From Chitinophagaceae bacterium UBA4407 (GTDB lineage: Bacteria > Bacteroidota > Bacteroidia > Chitinophagales > Chitinophagaceae), in assembly GCA_002390845.1 (NCBI GenBank), contig DGQT01000003.1, positions 1 to 60,347 on the forward strand: DNA of 60,347 nt, written 5' to 3'. Both the position numbers and the translations under genes were made by a program. Shown one piece after another: positions 1 to 7,654 of this stretch (its first letter is position 1; each line of letters begins with the position of its first letter). Below the pieces are notes generated by a model that saw only the letters and a program-made list of their open reading frames with translations, did no database searches and was not told the origin of the DNA.

Positions 1-23
1 AACTATTTTTCAGTATTATACCA

Positions 24-1133
24 TTATTTTTGATTGTACGCCTTTACAAGGAATACACAATCTTCTAATTCTTTAATCTGCTCTTCTCTAGACTTACCTT
101 TTATAGATGTGTTAGCGGGTAGTTTTATTCTTTTAAATGTAGTATCAGATTCTTTTAAATCATCTACCAGCTTATAAATACCTTTTGATTTGATAGCGAA
201 TACAACGCCATCTGCAGAAACTTCTTTATTACTTAAAATTCCAATAACTTCCCCATTCTTATTGAATACAGGTCCACCGGAGTTACCGGGATTGGCACTA
301 AGAGAAATCTGGCAACTGGAAGTATCGCCATTAAGGCCAGACCGGGCACTTAAATACCCCATATTATAAACAATAGAATCTCTTGGGTAACCGAGTGTAA
401 ATAATTCTTCACCAAGATCTACGTTAGATTTTTTTATGCTGTATGGTAATAAGATATGAGGCGTAAAATCTTCATCATCTATTTTTAGTATAGCAATATC
501 TGCGGGAATATCGATATTAATAATCTTGGCATTAAATTCTTTTCCTTTATTATTTACCACCACCGCACCAGAACCTTTTAAAACGTGTGCATTCGTTACC
601 AGATAACCTTTGCCATCAATTAAAAAAGCAGATCCACTTGAAGTTATTTCAACGTTGGGGGGAATTTTAGAATCGACTTCTTTAATTTTTGCGCCCAATG
701 CACGCTGGTTTAATACAACCTGGTTCATTGTTTTGCTAAGCTGCTCTATCTGGCTGTTATTTGCAGATGGTGCAAAATATGCAACCAACCCACTGATCAT
801 TAGTGCTGTAATACCGGCAATAGAAGCGGCAATCGCGGTAACCCGCTTATACCTGTTCCATAATTGAACCACAAGACCTTTTGTAGAAATTTCGCCACCT
901 TCATACACGTCACCTTTTTCAACAAGCCTGTTATGTGCTTCAAGTAAAGAGTGTTTAAGGTTGCGATGTTCGGACAAATGTTCTATCTGCTGCAGAAATA
1001 GTTTGTGCTCCACTACCATCTGATCAATCTCGGGGGTGTTTTTGCGAAGTTGCTCAAAGTAAGCCTTCTCCTCATCCAGCATACCACCGTTAAGGTAGCG
1101 CTCAATCGCTTCAAGTAAAAGTATATCTTCCAT
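24..1133 (-). CDS. Membrane-anchored anti-sigma-like / trypsin-like serine protease fusion
   Basis: 369 aa. Seen: residues 1–95 are a charged helical region like the cytoplasmic N-terminus of Bacteroidota anti-sigma proteins, with no zinc-binding Cys. One membrane segment lies at about 98–120, then a short coiled-coil-like stretch at 125–155. An S1-family protease domain follows at about 163–325, with His183 (TNAHV), Asp212 (ADIAIL) and Ser285 (GNSGGP). Known: this is the DegP/DegS-like trypsin fold; no PDZ domain is visible. The start ATG directly abuts the stop of the upstream sigma gene (TAAATG), so the two are translationally coupled. Inferred: N-in, C-out topology, with the protein holding the sigma factor at the membrane while its own periplasmic protease senses or processes an envelope signal. 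The protease call is firm; the anti-sigma role rests on the N-terminus and on context. Confidence 0.85.
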   Translation of the reverse strand: MEDILLLEAIERYLNGGMLDEEKAYFEQLRKNTPEIDQMVVEHKLFLQQIEHLSEHRNLKHSLLEAHNRLVEKGDVYEGGEISTKGLVVQLWNRYKRVTAIAASIAGITALMISGLVAYFAPSANNSQIEQLSKTMNQVVLNQRALGAKIKEVDSKIPPNVEITSSGSAFLIDGKGYLVTNAHVLKGSGAVVVNNKGKEFNAKIINIDIPADIAILKIDDEDFTPHILLPYSIKKSNVDLGEELFTLGYPRDSIVYNMGYLSARSGLNGDTSSCQISLSANPGNSGGPVFNKNGEVIGILSNKEVSADGVVFAIKSKGIYKLVDDLKESDTTFKRIKLPANTSIKGKSREEQIKELEDCVFLVKAYNQK

Positions 1134-1700
1134 TTAATCTCCTATATTATATTGGGCAAAAAATAATTTTTTTAAACGCATCAGGCACTTATACTTCTGA
1201 TTTTTTGCATTGTCAGCATTCGTATATCCAAATTCAGCTGATATCTCCGTCATTCCCTTCTTGTGAATATAATACGATTCCAATAGACTTTTACAGGGCT
1301 CACCCAAACTGTTGAGCGATCTTTCCATTATTGCAAAATCAGCGTTTCTTTTTTCATGAACTTCAAGATCTTCTTCAACCGGAACCGTTTCTTCCAGGCT
1401 TTCACTTTGTACCACAAATCTTCCCATTTGCTGAAGTCGCTTGAGCCAAAGACGCCTGCATACAGAGTATACGTAAGTTTTAATTTGACAGGTTAAGACA
1501 AAGGATTCGCTTTTTGCTTTTTCATACAGTGTAATCATTGCCTCCTGAAAAATGTCGCGTGCATCATCGTAGGTGCCATTGTTATTCAGGATGAAAGCCT
1601 GTACCATGCCAAAGTTGTCTTTATAAATGGTATCGATTGCTTTAGAATCGTTATTCACCAATCCTTTGAGTAAAATTTGTTCGTTGATCTCTTGTTTCAC
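1134..1700 (-). CDS. ECF-type RNA polymerase sigma factor (sigma-70 family)
   Basis: 188 aa. Seen: region 2 at about 22–65 (DNFGMVQAF, DARDIFQEAMITLYEKA) and a C-terminal region 4 helix-turn-helix at about 130–180 (CKSLLESYYIHKKGMTEISAEFGYT). Regions 1 and 3 are absent, as usual for the extracytoplasmic-function group. It directs RNA polymerase to a small regulon. Its stop codon touches the ATG of the protease/anti-sigma gene, so the two form one operon. The divergent small lipoprotein gene at 1845 may be a target: both sides of the intergenic region carry a similar GGTTAC(C/T)TTT motif. Sigma class is confident; the regulon is inference. Confidence 0.9.
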   Translation of the reverse strand: MKQEINEQILLKGLVNNDSKAIDTIYKDNFGMVQAFILNNNGTYDDARDIFQEAMITLYEKAKSESFVLTCQIKTYVYSVCRRLWLKRLQQMGRFVVQSESLEETVPVEEDLEVHEKRNADFAIMERSLNSLGEPCKSLLESYYIHKKGMTEISAEFGYTNADNAKNQKYKCLMRLKKLFFAQYNIGD

Positions 1701-1726
1701 TTGATCTCATTTTAATACCATAATCA

Positions 1727-1795
1727 GCGTAAAAGTAACCCAAAACCATTCTAAAAAAATATTTCAAAAAAAATTCTGTTGCACAGGTTACCTTT
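1727..1795. promoter_or_regulatory. Divergent control region with GGTTAC(C/T)TTT on both strands
   Basis: The gap between the sigma gene and the small lipoprotein gene holds GGTTACCTTT at 1786–1795 (+) and GGTTACTTTT at 1740–1731 (−), each 30–60 bases upstream of its gene. This could be a shared ECF promoter element giving autoregulation. Only two sites are visible here. Confidence 0.35.
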
Positions 1796-1844
1796 CTTTA
1801 AAATGGGTATTAACATCAAAATTCACTCATAAAAAAATCAAAAA

Positions 1845-2027
1845 ATGAAAAAATTATTATTCGTTCTTGCACTTGGTGCTTTCGCAGCTTGCGGTTCTGG
1901 AGAATCTAAAGAAGCTACTGCAGATACTGCTGTTGTTGCACCTGCTGTTGTTGATACTATGACTGCTCCTGTTGTTGCTGATACTACAGCTCCAGTTGCT
2001 GCTGACACTACAGCTCCTGCTAAGTAA
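1845..2027 (+). CDS. Small Ala/Thr/Val/Pro-rich lipoprotein
   Basis: 60 aa. Seen: a lipoprotein signal with lipobox FAAC (Cys16), then a low-complexity mature part built of degenerate repeats of the pattern APVVADTTAPVAADTTAP. No enzymatic domain. The A-rich stretch before the ATG (aaaaaatcaaaaa) fits a Bacteroidota start. It lies divergently from the ECF sigma operon and is followed by a terminator hairpin at 2131. Likely an abundant envelope lipoprotein of unknown function, possibly part of the sigma regulon. Confidence 0.75.
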   Translation: MKKLLFVLALGAFAACGSGESKEATADTAVVAPAVVDTMTAPVVADTTAPVAADTTAPAK

Positions 2028-2130
2028 TTTCTATATTAACTACTGTGTTATTGTTTTTGAGATTGAGATGGCTGGACTTGCCGGCAGAAAGTAGTTAAAC
2101 GTTTTTTCATATGGCAAGCAATCGTTAGAG

Positions 2131-2168
2131 GCCGTTCCGTTTCCACGGAAGGGCTTTATTTTTTATTT
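2131..2168 (+). terminator. Intrinsic terminator after the small lipoprotein
   Basis: Hairpin GCCg-TTCCGT / loop TTCC / ACGGAA-gGGC (one G·G mismatch), followed by the T-rich stretch TTTATTTTTTATTT. Confidence 0.65.
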
Positions 2169-2320
2169 GAGTTCTATATAAACTAAAAAAAAATCGTTAC
2201 ATATTTGTTTTACTGGTTAGGCTTCTTTGCATCGCATTACGGTCATCGTTCTGGTTATGGATGAAGGTTAAAGATATTGCCACCATACGCACTGTTGCTG
2301 CCAAAAGATTTACTGATGAA

Positions 2321-2360
2321 GTGATTGCGACGCAACGAAGCCACCATGAAATACGGGTAT
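2321..2360 (+). repeat. Core repeat, degenerate copy, plus orientation
   Basis: ATTGCGACGCAACGAAG followed by CCACCATGAAATA matches the right half of the dispersed repeat family, closest to the copy at 46455. The GTACAAGAG half is missing. Confidence 0.6.
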
Positions 2361-2439
2361 AGGTATCATAATATTAAAATATGCTTATCTCTGAATTTAC
2401 GTTATTAAGCTAACGGTTGTTTATTTTTCTGTAAAAAAA

Positions 2440-2470
2440 TTTGTACGCAATTACATTGTTATTACATTTG
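2440..2470 (+). promoter_or_regulatory. Promoter of the phe/tyr leader (Bacteroidota consensus)
   Basis: TTTG at 2440–2443, a 19-base spacer, then TACATTTG at 2463–2470. This matches the −33 TTTG / −7 TAnnTTTG promoter known for Bacteroidota. The predicted start of transcription is about 2474–2477, right at the ATG of the leader ORF, so the leader mRNA may be leaderless. Confidence 0.7.
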
Positions 2471-2476
2471 ATCTTT

Positions 2477-2554
2477 ATGAACAAATTCATCAAATACTAC
2501 TTTTATTACTTTTATTTTATAAGAGTACACCGGGTTGTATTTGCAGTGTTATAA
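2477..2554 (+). CDS. Phe/Tyr leader peptide of the pheA operon attenuator
   Basis: 25 codons, ATG 2477 to TAA 2552–2554. Residues 4–14 read FIKYYFYYFYF: four Phe and five Tyr within eleven residues, with one more Phe at 22. This is the composition expected of an attenuator control peptide; the enterobacterial pheL peptide is similarly Phe-rich. Both amino acids are end products of the downstream genes pheA and tyrA. The ORF is followed 24 bases later by a perfect intrinsic terminator, and then by pheA. Inferred role: ribosomes stall in the run (2486–2518) when tRNA-Phe or tRNA-Tyr is uncharged, freeing bases 2529–2540 to form an antiterminator. It is too short for ordinary gene callers. Confidence 0.85.
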   Translation: MNKFIKYYFYYFYFIRVHRVVFAVL

Positions 2555-2585
2555 ATTAAAATATCATTAAGCATACATTCCCGGT
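2525..2585 (+). promoter_or_regulatory. Antiterminator pairing of the pheA attenuator
   Basis: ACCGGG (2529–2534) is complementary to CCCGGT (2580–2585), and TGTAT (2536–2540) to ATACA (2573–2577), with a small internal loop between. The 3' partner is the 5' arm of the terminator at 2579, so the two structures exclude each other. A smaller hairpin, TACA(2526–2529)/TGTA(2536–2539), could sequester the first segment when the ribosome does not stall. Confidence 0.75.
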
Positions 2586-2608
2586 CTAAACAGACCGGGA
2601 TTTTTTTT
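2579..2608 (+). terminator. Attenuator terminator upstream of pheA
   Basis: Perfect 9-bp stem TCCCGGTCT / AAAC / AGACCGGGA followed by eight T. It sits between the leader ORF and pheA, with no other gene to terminate, which is the position of an attenuator. Confidence 0.9.
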
Positions 2609-2632
2609 AAACTTCACCCGGCAAACCTTTAA

Positions 2633-2650
2633 AAAGTTCGAAAGAACTTT
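2633..2650 (+). promoter_or_regulatory. Hairpin before the pheA start
   Basis: AAAGTTC-GAAA-GAACTTT: a 7-bp stem closed by a GAAA tetraloop, 20 bases before the pheA ATG. A four-codon ORF (ATG 2660, peptide MKFQ) follows, and its TGA overlaps the pheA ATG (ATGA). Possible translational control; not proven. Confidence 0.45.
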
Positions 2651-2670
2651 AAAACAAAAATGAAATTCCA

Positions 2671-3543
2671 ATGAAAGCAAACCAAATTAACGGCCATGTA
2701 AACACTAAAATACCCCGTATATCGATACAGGGTTGCGAAGGAAGTTTTCACCAGGTAGCTGCGCAGCAATTCTTTGGTAAAGATGTTCAAATTATCCCTT
2801 GTCCAACTTTTAAAGATGTGGTGAACACTGCTGCGGATATAAATTCAAGCGATGGAGGAATTATGGCCATAGAAAATTCGATAGCGGGTAGTATACTTGC
2901 CAACTATAATCTTTTGCGTAAAAGCGATCTTAGGGTAGCAGGTGAACTTACCCTTAAGATCGAACAACACCTTATGGTAAATCCAGGTGTAAAACTGGAA
3001 GATATTCATGAAGTGCATTCGCACCCGATGGCAATTCAGCAATGCCTTAAGTTTCTTGATAAACACAACTGGAAACTGGTAGAGGCAGAGGATACGGCAT
3101 CGAGTGCAAGAAATGTACATCAGTATAAAAGCAAGCACATTGCTGCTATTGCCGGTAAGCTTGCAGCAGAAATGTACCAACTTGAGATTATTGCACCCAA
3201 TATACAAACACTCGCCAACAATTATACGCGGTTTTTAATACTGCAGGCAAAAGAGAAAGTTCAAAAAATTGAAGATGCAAATAAAGCATCCATTAATTTT
3301 CATACGGATCATTCCTTAGGCAGCCTTGCAAAAGTGCTTACAAAGATTGCCGAGTATGGAATTAAGCTGGCAAAATTGCAGAGTTTTCCAATTGCCGGTA
3401 AAGAATTCGAATATGGTTTTCACGCCGACATTGAATTTGATACACTGGAACATTTTTACGAAATGATTGAAGCGATTAAACTTTTATCAGAAGAAGTAGA
3501 TGTAATTGGTGTTTATAAAAAAGGAAATACCTGGAATTTGTAA
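2671..3543 (+). CDS. pheA: Prephenate dehydratase (monofunctional, ACT domain)
   Basis: 290 aa. Converts prephenate to phenylpyruvate in phenylalanine synthesis, in the cytoplasm. Seen: a periplasmic-binding-like catalytic fold from about 17 to 195, including GCEGSFHQVAA near the start, AIENSIAGSI (about 66–75) and the catalytic TRF motif at 186–188 (NNYTRFLIL). A C-terminal ACT domain at about 206–285 (LGSLAKVL, LQSFPI) would bind Phe for feedback inhibition. No chorismate mutase is fused here; that domain is on the DAHP synthase at 8227. First gene of pheA–aminotransferase–tyrA, preceded by a Phe/Tyr leader attenuator, so it is probably controlled both by attenuation and allosterically. Confidence 0.95.
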   Translation: MKANQINGHVNTKIPRISIQGCEGSFHQVAAQQFFGKDVQIIPCPTFKDVVNTAADINSSDGGIMAIENSIAGSILANYNLLRKSDLRVAGELTLKIEQHLMVNPGVKLEDIHEVHSHPMAIQQCLKFLDKHNWKLVEAEDTASSARNVHQYKSKHIAAIAGKLAAEMYQLEIIAPNIQTLANNYTRFLILQAKEKVQKIEDANKASINFHTDHSLGSLAKVLTKIAEYGIKLAKLQSFPIAGKEFEYGFHADIEFDTLEHFYEMIEAIKLLSEEVDVIGVYKKGNTWNL

Positions 3544-3578
3544 GGGTGGTTAACTTACCCATTTGAAAATTGATTTTT

Positions 3579-4754
3579 ATGATTGCAACGGCAGATCGTT
3601 TAGAAGGAATTGGTGAATATTATTTTTCTACAAAACTTAGAGAAATTGACGGGCTTAATAAAGAAGGAAAAAATATAATCAATCTTGGTATTGGCAGCCC
3701 TGATTTGCCACCACACCCCGATGTTGTTAAAGTACTGCAGGAAGAAAGCTTAAAATCAAATGTTCACGGTTACCAGAATTATAAAGGTTCACCAATACTT
3801 CGTAAGGCCTTTAGTGATTGGTACAAAACATGGTACAATGTTGAATTAAATGCAGACACAGAAATATTACCATTGATTGGGAGCAAAGAAGGCATCATGC
3901 ACATCTGCATGACTTATTTAAACCCGGGCGATGAGGCGCTATTACCAAATCCAGGTTACCCAACTTATAGAAGTGCAGTAAAATTAGCAGGGGGTGTTTG
4001 TATTGATTATGAACTAAAAGAATCTAATAATTATTTTCCAGATTTTTATCAACTGGAGCAAACCGATTTATCTAAAGTAAAATTAATGTGGGTTAATTAC
4101 CCGCAAATGCCAACAGGAAAATTGCCAACCAAAAAATTATTTGAGCAGTTGATTGCATTTGGTAAAAAGCATAATATTCTTATCTGTCATGATAACCCCT
4201 ACAGCTTTATTCTTAATGAACATCCCTTGAGTTTGTTAAGCATAAAAGGCGCTAAAGAAGTTGCAATGGAATTAAACTCGCTAAGTAAATCGCAGAATAT
4301 GGCGGGTTGGCGTATAGGTGTTTTATGCGGCGCAAAAGAAAGAATTGATGAAGTGCTCCGCTTTAAAAGCAATATGGACAGTGGTATGTTTCTGCCAGTA
4401 CAACTTGCAGCAGCAAAGGCTTTGAGTTTAGGTAAAGACTGGTACAATTCAGTAAACAACATTTATAAGGCAAGGAGAGAAAAAGTTTACCAATTGCTCG
4501 ATACACTGAATTGCAGCTACTCAAAAGAGCAGGCCGGTTTATTTATGTGGGCAAGAATTCCCGCGCATTATAAAGATGGCTACCAGCTAAGCGATGAAGT
4601 TTTATACAACAATAATATATTCATTACGCCAGGTGGAATTTTTGGTTCAGCAGGCGATCAATATGTCCGCATCAGTTTATGCGGCAGCATAGAAAAATTT
4701 GAAGAAGCAATAAAGAGAATCACAAAAGTTAAGCAGAAAGAGCATGTTCAATAA
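3579..4754 (+). CDS. Class I/II pyridoxal-phosphate aminotransferase, probably aromatic
   Basis: 391 aa from ATG 3579. The frame also opens three codons earlier with TTG at 3570, but ATG fits better. Seen: the fold type I aminotransferase signature with SLSKSQNMAGWRIG (the Lys of SKS binds PLP, about K237), NPGYPTY, and the HDNPYS aspartate/tyrosine pair. Resembles the DapL/AspC-like aminotransferases found in Bacteroidota aromatic operons. From its place between pheA and tyrA it most likely transaminates phenylpyruvate and 4-hydroxyphenylpyruvate to Phe and Tyr. It overlaps tyrA by 11 bases, so the two are translationally coupled. Substrate is inferred from context. Confidence 0.88.
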   Translation: MIATADRLEGIGEYYFSTKLREIDGLNKEGKNIINLGIGSPDLPPHPDVVKVLQEESLKSNVHGYQNYKGSPILRKAFSDWYKTWYNVELNADTEILPLIGSKEGIMHICMTYLNPGDEALLPNPGYPTYRSAVKLAGGVCIDYELKESNNYFPDFYQLEQTDLSKVKLMWVNYPQMPTGKLPTKKLFEQLIAFGKKHNILICHDNPYSFILNEHPLSLLSIKGAKEVAMELNSLSKSQNMAGWRIGVLCGAKERIDEVLRFKSNMDSGMFLPVQLAAAKALSLGKDWYNSVNNIYKARREKVYQLLDTLNCSYSKEQAGLFMWARIPAHYKDGYQLSDEVLYNNNIFITPGGIFGSAGDQYVRISLCGSIEKFEEAIKRITKVKQKEHVQ

Positions 4755-5598
4755 TGTAACCATAGTTGGGGTAGGTTTAATCAGCGGGTCATTGGCACTT
4801 GCATTAAAAGAAAAAGGGTTTGCCAAACATGTTATTGGCGTAAGTAAAACAAAAGAAAGCGAACAAAAGGCTTTGGAACTAGGCATTATAGACGAAGCAT
4901 TGCCTCTTGCCCAAGCCGTTGCAAAAAGTGATTTTATTTATGTAGCAATTCCGGTTGACGCAACCGTTCCGGTAACGCTGCAAATCATGGATATGATCAA
5001 CGATCAGCAAATCGTTGCCGATGCGGGTGGTACAAAATATGCGCTGTGTAAGGCGCTTGAAAATCATCCCATGCGTAAACGCTTTGTAGCCACGCATCCT
5101 ATGTGGGGTACAGAGTTTAGCGGACCGGAAGCAGCTGTGCACGGCGCATTTGCAGGACGTGCATGCGTAATATGTGATAAGGAAAAAAGCAATACACAGG
5201 CAGTTCAAATCGTTGAGAATATTTACAAAGAGCTCGGCATGCACATGGTATATATGGAAGCAGAAGCGCATGACATACACGCAGCGTATGTAAGCCATAT
5301 TTCGCACATCACTTCTTTTGCGCTGGCCAATACGGTGCTTGAAAAAGAAAAAGAAGAAGATGCCATTTTCGAGTTGGCGGGTGGTGGTTTCGAAAGTACG
5401 GTAAGGCTTGCTAAAAGTAATCCCGCAACCTGGGTGCCTATTTTTATGCAGAACCGCGATAATGTACTCGATGTTTTAAACGAACACATATCGCAGTTGC
5501 GCAAGTTTAAAGCATGTTTGGAAAAAGAGAATTACGAATATCTATACGAACTCATTGAGCATGCAAACAAAATTGAAAAAGTATTGAGTCGTAATTAA
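4744..5598 (+). CDS. tyrA: Prephenate dehydrogenase
   Basis: 284 aa. Oxidatively decarboxylates prephenate to 4-hydroxyphenylpyruvate for tyrosine synthesis. Seen: an N-terminal Rossmann motif (VGVGLISGSLAL, residues 8–19), DAGGTK (about 95), THPMWGTEFSGP (about 117–128) with the substrate-binding His, and a helical C-terminal dimerisation domain. No ACT or chorismate mutase domain. Starts inside the end of the aminotransferase gene. Last gene of the attenuator-controlled set; a repeat pair follows at 5607. Confidence 0.93.
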   Translation: MFNNVTIVGVGLISGSLALALKEKGFAKHVIGVSKTKESEQKALELGIIDEALPLAQAVAKSDFIYVAIPVDATVPVTLQIMDMINDQQIVADAGGTKYALCKALENHPMRKRFVATHPMWGTEFSGPEAAVHGAFAGRACVICDKEKSNTQAVQIVENIYKELGMHMVYMEAEAHDIHAAYVSHISHITSFALANTVLEKEKEEDAIFELAGGGFESTVRLAKSNPATWVPIFMQNRDNVLDVLNEHISQLRKFKACLEKENYEYLYELIEHANKIEKVLSRN

Positions 5599-5606
5599 GA
5601 CACAAG

Positions 5607-5665
5607 TTTTTTGAGCCGGGCAACAGAATATGAATTGACCGTTCCTTGCGTCGCACTCTTGTACA
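5607..5665 (-). repeat. Core repeat, type A, minus orientation
   Basis: The T-rich outer end TTTTTTGAGCCGGGC is followed by core TTGCGTCGCACTCTTGTAC at 5646–5664. Left arm of a tight inverted pair with 5730. Confidence 0.9.
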
Positions 5666-5729
5666 GTATAACATTTTGGAGCAATGCGAAGATTAAAGCG
5701 AGGTGCATCATTGACGAAGAATGTTCCGA

Positions 5730-5775
5730 ACGTACAAGTGAGTGACACAACAGGCGATCAGCAAAGCGATACAGC
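5730..5775 (+). repeat. Core repeat, type B, plus orientation
   Basis: GTACAAGTGAGTGACACAA at 5732–5750, then CAGGCGATCAGCAAAG. Right arm of the pair with 5607, 67 bp between the cores. Confidence 0.9.
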
Positions 5776-5853
5776 TGGTAACATTATATAAACAAACAAA
5801 ATGCAGCATAGCCTTGATATAAAAAGTACCTTTGCCGCAAATTTTAAAAAGTA

Positions 5854-7557
5854 ATGATAACATTTGAAGAACTGGGGTTGGAAGAGAGACTGGTAAAGGC
5901 TATCAGTGAATTGGGGTATGTGAACCCAACGATGATCCAGGAAAAAGCAATTCCTGTGCTGCTAAGCGGCACTAAAGACCTTATCGGTTTGGCGCAAACC
6001 GGTACAGGCAAAACAGCAGCATTTGGTCTTCCGCTATTACAGGTAATTGATGAAAAAGACAAGCACCCACAGGCATTGGTGGTTTGCCCTACCCGTGAAC
6101 TGTGTATGCAGATTGTAAACGAAATTGAGCTCTTTAAAAAATATAAAACAGGTATTCATGTAGTGGCTGTTTATGGTGGCGCTTCTATTGGTCAGCAGAT
6201 CCGCGATTTGAAAAGAGGTGTACAAATTGTTGTGGCAACACCCGGTCGTTTAATTGATTTGATTGAGCGCAAAGCCATTAACCTTGAGCAGATAAAATAT
6301 GTGGTACTTGATGAAGCAGATGAAATGCTGAACATGGGTTTCCAGGACGATATTGAATTCATCCTTCAGAATACACCAAAGCGTGAAAGCACCTGGTTAT
6401 TCAGTGCTACTATGCCGGCCGAAATCCGCAGGGTGAGCAAGAAGTACATGAAAGAGCCTATAGAAATTACGGTAGGCAAAGCAAACACTGCTAACAAGAA
6501 TATTGATCACCAGTATTATGTGGCTGCAGCGCACCAGCGTTATGAAGTATTGAAAAGGTTAATCGATTTTAATCCCGGTATATACGGTATCATTTTTACC
6601 CGCACTAAAATTGATGCGCAGAATATTTCAGAAAAACTGACCCGTGAAGGTTACGATATTGATGCATTGCACGGCGACCTTACGCAGCAGCAACGCGATA
6701 AAGTGATGGGGCAGTTCCGCGACAAAAGTCTGCAGTTATTAATTGCAACCGATGTGGCTGCTCGTGGTATTGATGTGGTTGGAATAACCCATGTTATCAA
6801 TTATGAACTGCCAGATGATATGGAAGTGTACACCCACCGCAGCGGCAGAACAGGCCGTGCAGGCAATCTTGGTATATGCATGAGCATCGTGCACAGCCGT
6901 GAGGTAGGCAGGTTGAAGCAGATAGAAAGAATGGTGCAGTCGCAGTTTCATAAACTGGAAATTCCGAGTGGTAAAGATGTTTGCCGCAAACAGTTCTTTG
7001 GTTTTATGGAAAAACTGTTGCAGCAGGATATCAGTCATGGTGATTATGAAACATACTTACCCATGCTGGCAGAAAAATTTGCAGATGTTACCAAAGAGGA
7101 AGTGCTGCAGAGGGTTGCTGCTACTGAGTTTGACAGGTTCCTTAAATATTACGAGAACGCAGGCGATCTTAATATACGCGAAGTAAGCCGCGACAGAAGA
7201 GAAAGATTTGACCCAAGAGATAGTAGCCGTGGCGGTGAAAGAACAATGGACAGAGGCCGTGAAAGAACTTATCGCGATGGCCCTGAAAGATCATTCAACA
7301 GAGATGGTGGTGGTGGAAATTATACAAGGTTGTTTATCAACATGGGAACTAAAGATGGTTTTTATAAAGCAAGTTTTTTACAATTCGTTCTCGATATGAG
7401 CGACCTGCGCAAAGAGGTGCTTGGTAAAATTGATATGAAGGAAATGAACAGTTGGGTTGAAGTAGAAAGTGGTGCAGCCAATCAAATGATAAAAGCATTA
7501 GACGGTAAAAATTTTAAAGGCAGAAGGATAAGGATGAATGATGCGAACAGCCGTTAA
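5854..7557 (+). CDS. DEAD-box ATP-dependent RNA helicase with DbpA-type RNA-binding domain
   Basis: 567 aa. Unwinds structured RNA, in ribosome assembly or mRNA turnover. Seen in order: Q motif (NPTMIQEKA), Walker A AQTGTGKTAA, PTRELCMQI, TPGRLIDL, DEADEML, SATMP, then the second RecA domain with IIFTRTK, DVAARGIDV and HRSGRTGRAG. A basic Arg/Gly/Asp-rich linker at about 440–487 and a C-terminal DbpA/CsdA-like RNA-binding domain at about 488–562 (YTRLFINMGTKDGF) complete it. Close to CsdA/DeaD in architecture. It stands between tyrA and aroF, splitting what is usually a continuous aromatic cluster, and is bounded by core repeats on both sides, so it was probably inserted or rearranged here. 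Confidence 0.95.
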   Translation: MITFEELGLEERLVKAISELGYVNPTMIQEKAIPVLLSGTKDLIGLAQTGTGKTAAFGLPLLQVIDEKDKHPQALVVCPTRELCMQIVNEIELFKKYKTGIHVVAVYGGASIGQQIRDLKRGVQIVVATPGRLIDLIERKAINLEQIKYVVLDEADEMLNMGFQDDIEFILQNTPKRESTWLFSATMPAEIRRVSKKYMKEPIEITVGKANTANKNIDHQYYVAAAHQRYEVLKRLIDFNPGIYGIIFTRTKIDAQNISEKLTREGYDIDALHGDLTQQQRDKVMGQFRDKSLQLLIATDVAARGIDVVGITHVINYELPDDMEVYTHRSGRTGRAGNLGICMSIVHSREVGRLKQIERMVQSQFHKLEIPSGKDVCRKQFFGFMEKLLQQDISHGDYETYLPMLAEKFADVTKEEVLQRVAATEFDRFLKYYENAGDLNIREVSRDRRERFDPRDSSRGGERTMDRGRERTYRDGPERSFNRDGGGGNYTRLFINMGTKDGFYKASFLQFVLDMSDLRKEVLGKIDMKEMNSWVEVESGAANQMIKALDGKNFKGRRIRMNDANSR

Positions 7558-7575
7558 GAAAGTTTGTGGTTTGAA

Positions 7576-7640
7576 GTTTTTTGAACCAGGCTGAATTACT
7601 ACTATGAGGCTCTCGTTGCGTCGCACTCTTGTACTGTAAC
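7576..7640 (-). repeat. Core repeat, type A, minus orientation
   Basis: TTTTTTGAACCAGGC outer end; core TTGCGTCGCACTCTTGTAC at 7616–7634, right before the M23-like gene. Confidence 0.9.
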
Positions 7641-7654
7641 AATAAACTCAACAC

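Noticed and set aside
3570..3578. TTG start of the aminotransferase
   Set aside because: ATG at 3579 is three codons downstream, in a better context, and the extra residues add nothing conserved.
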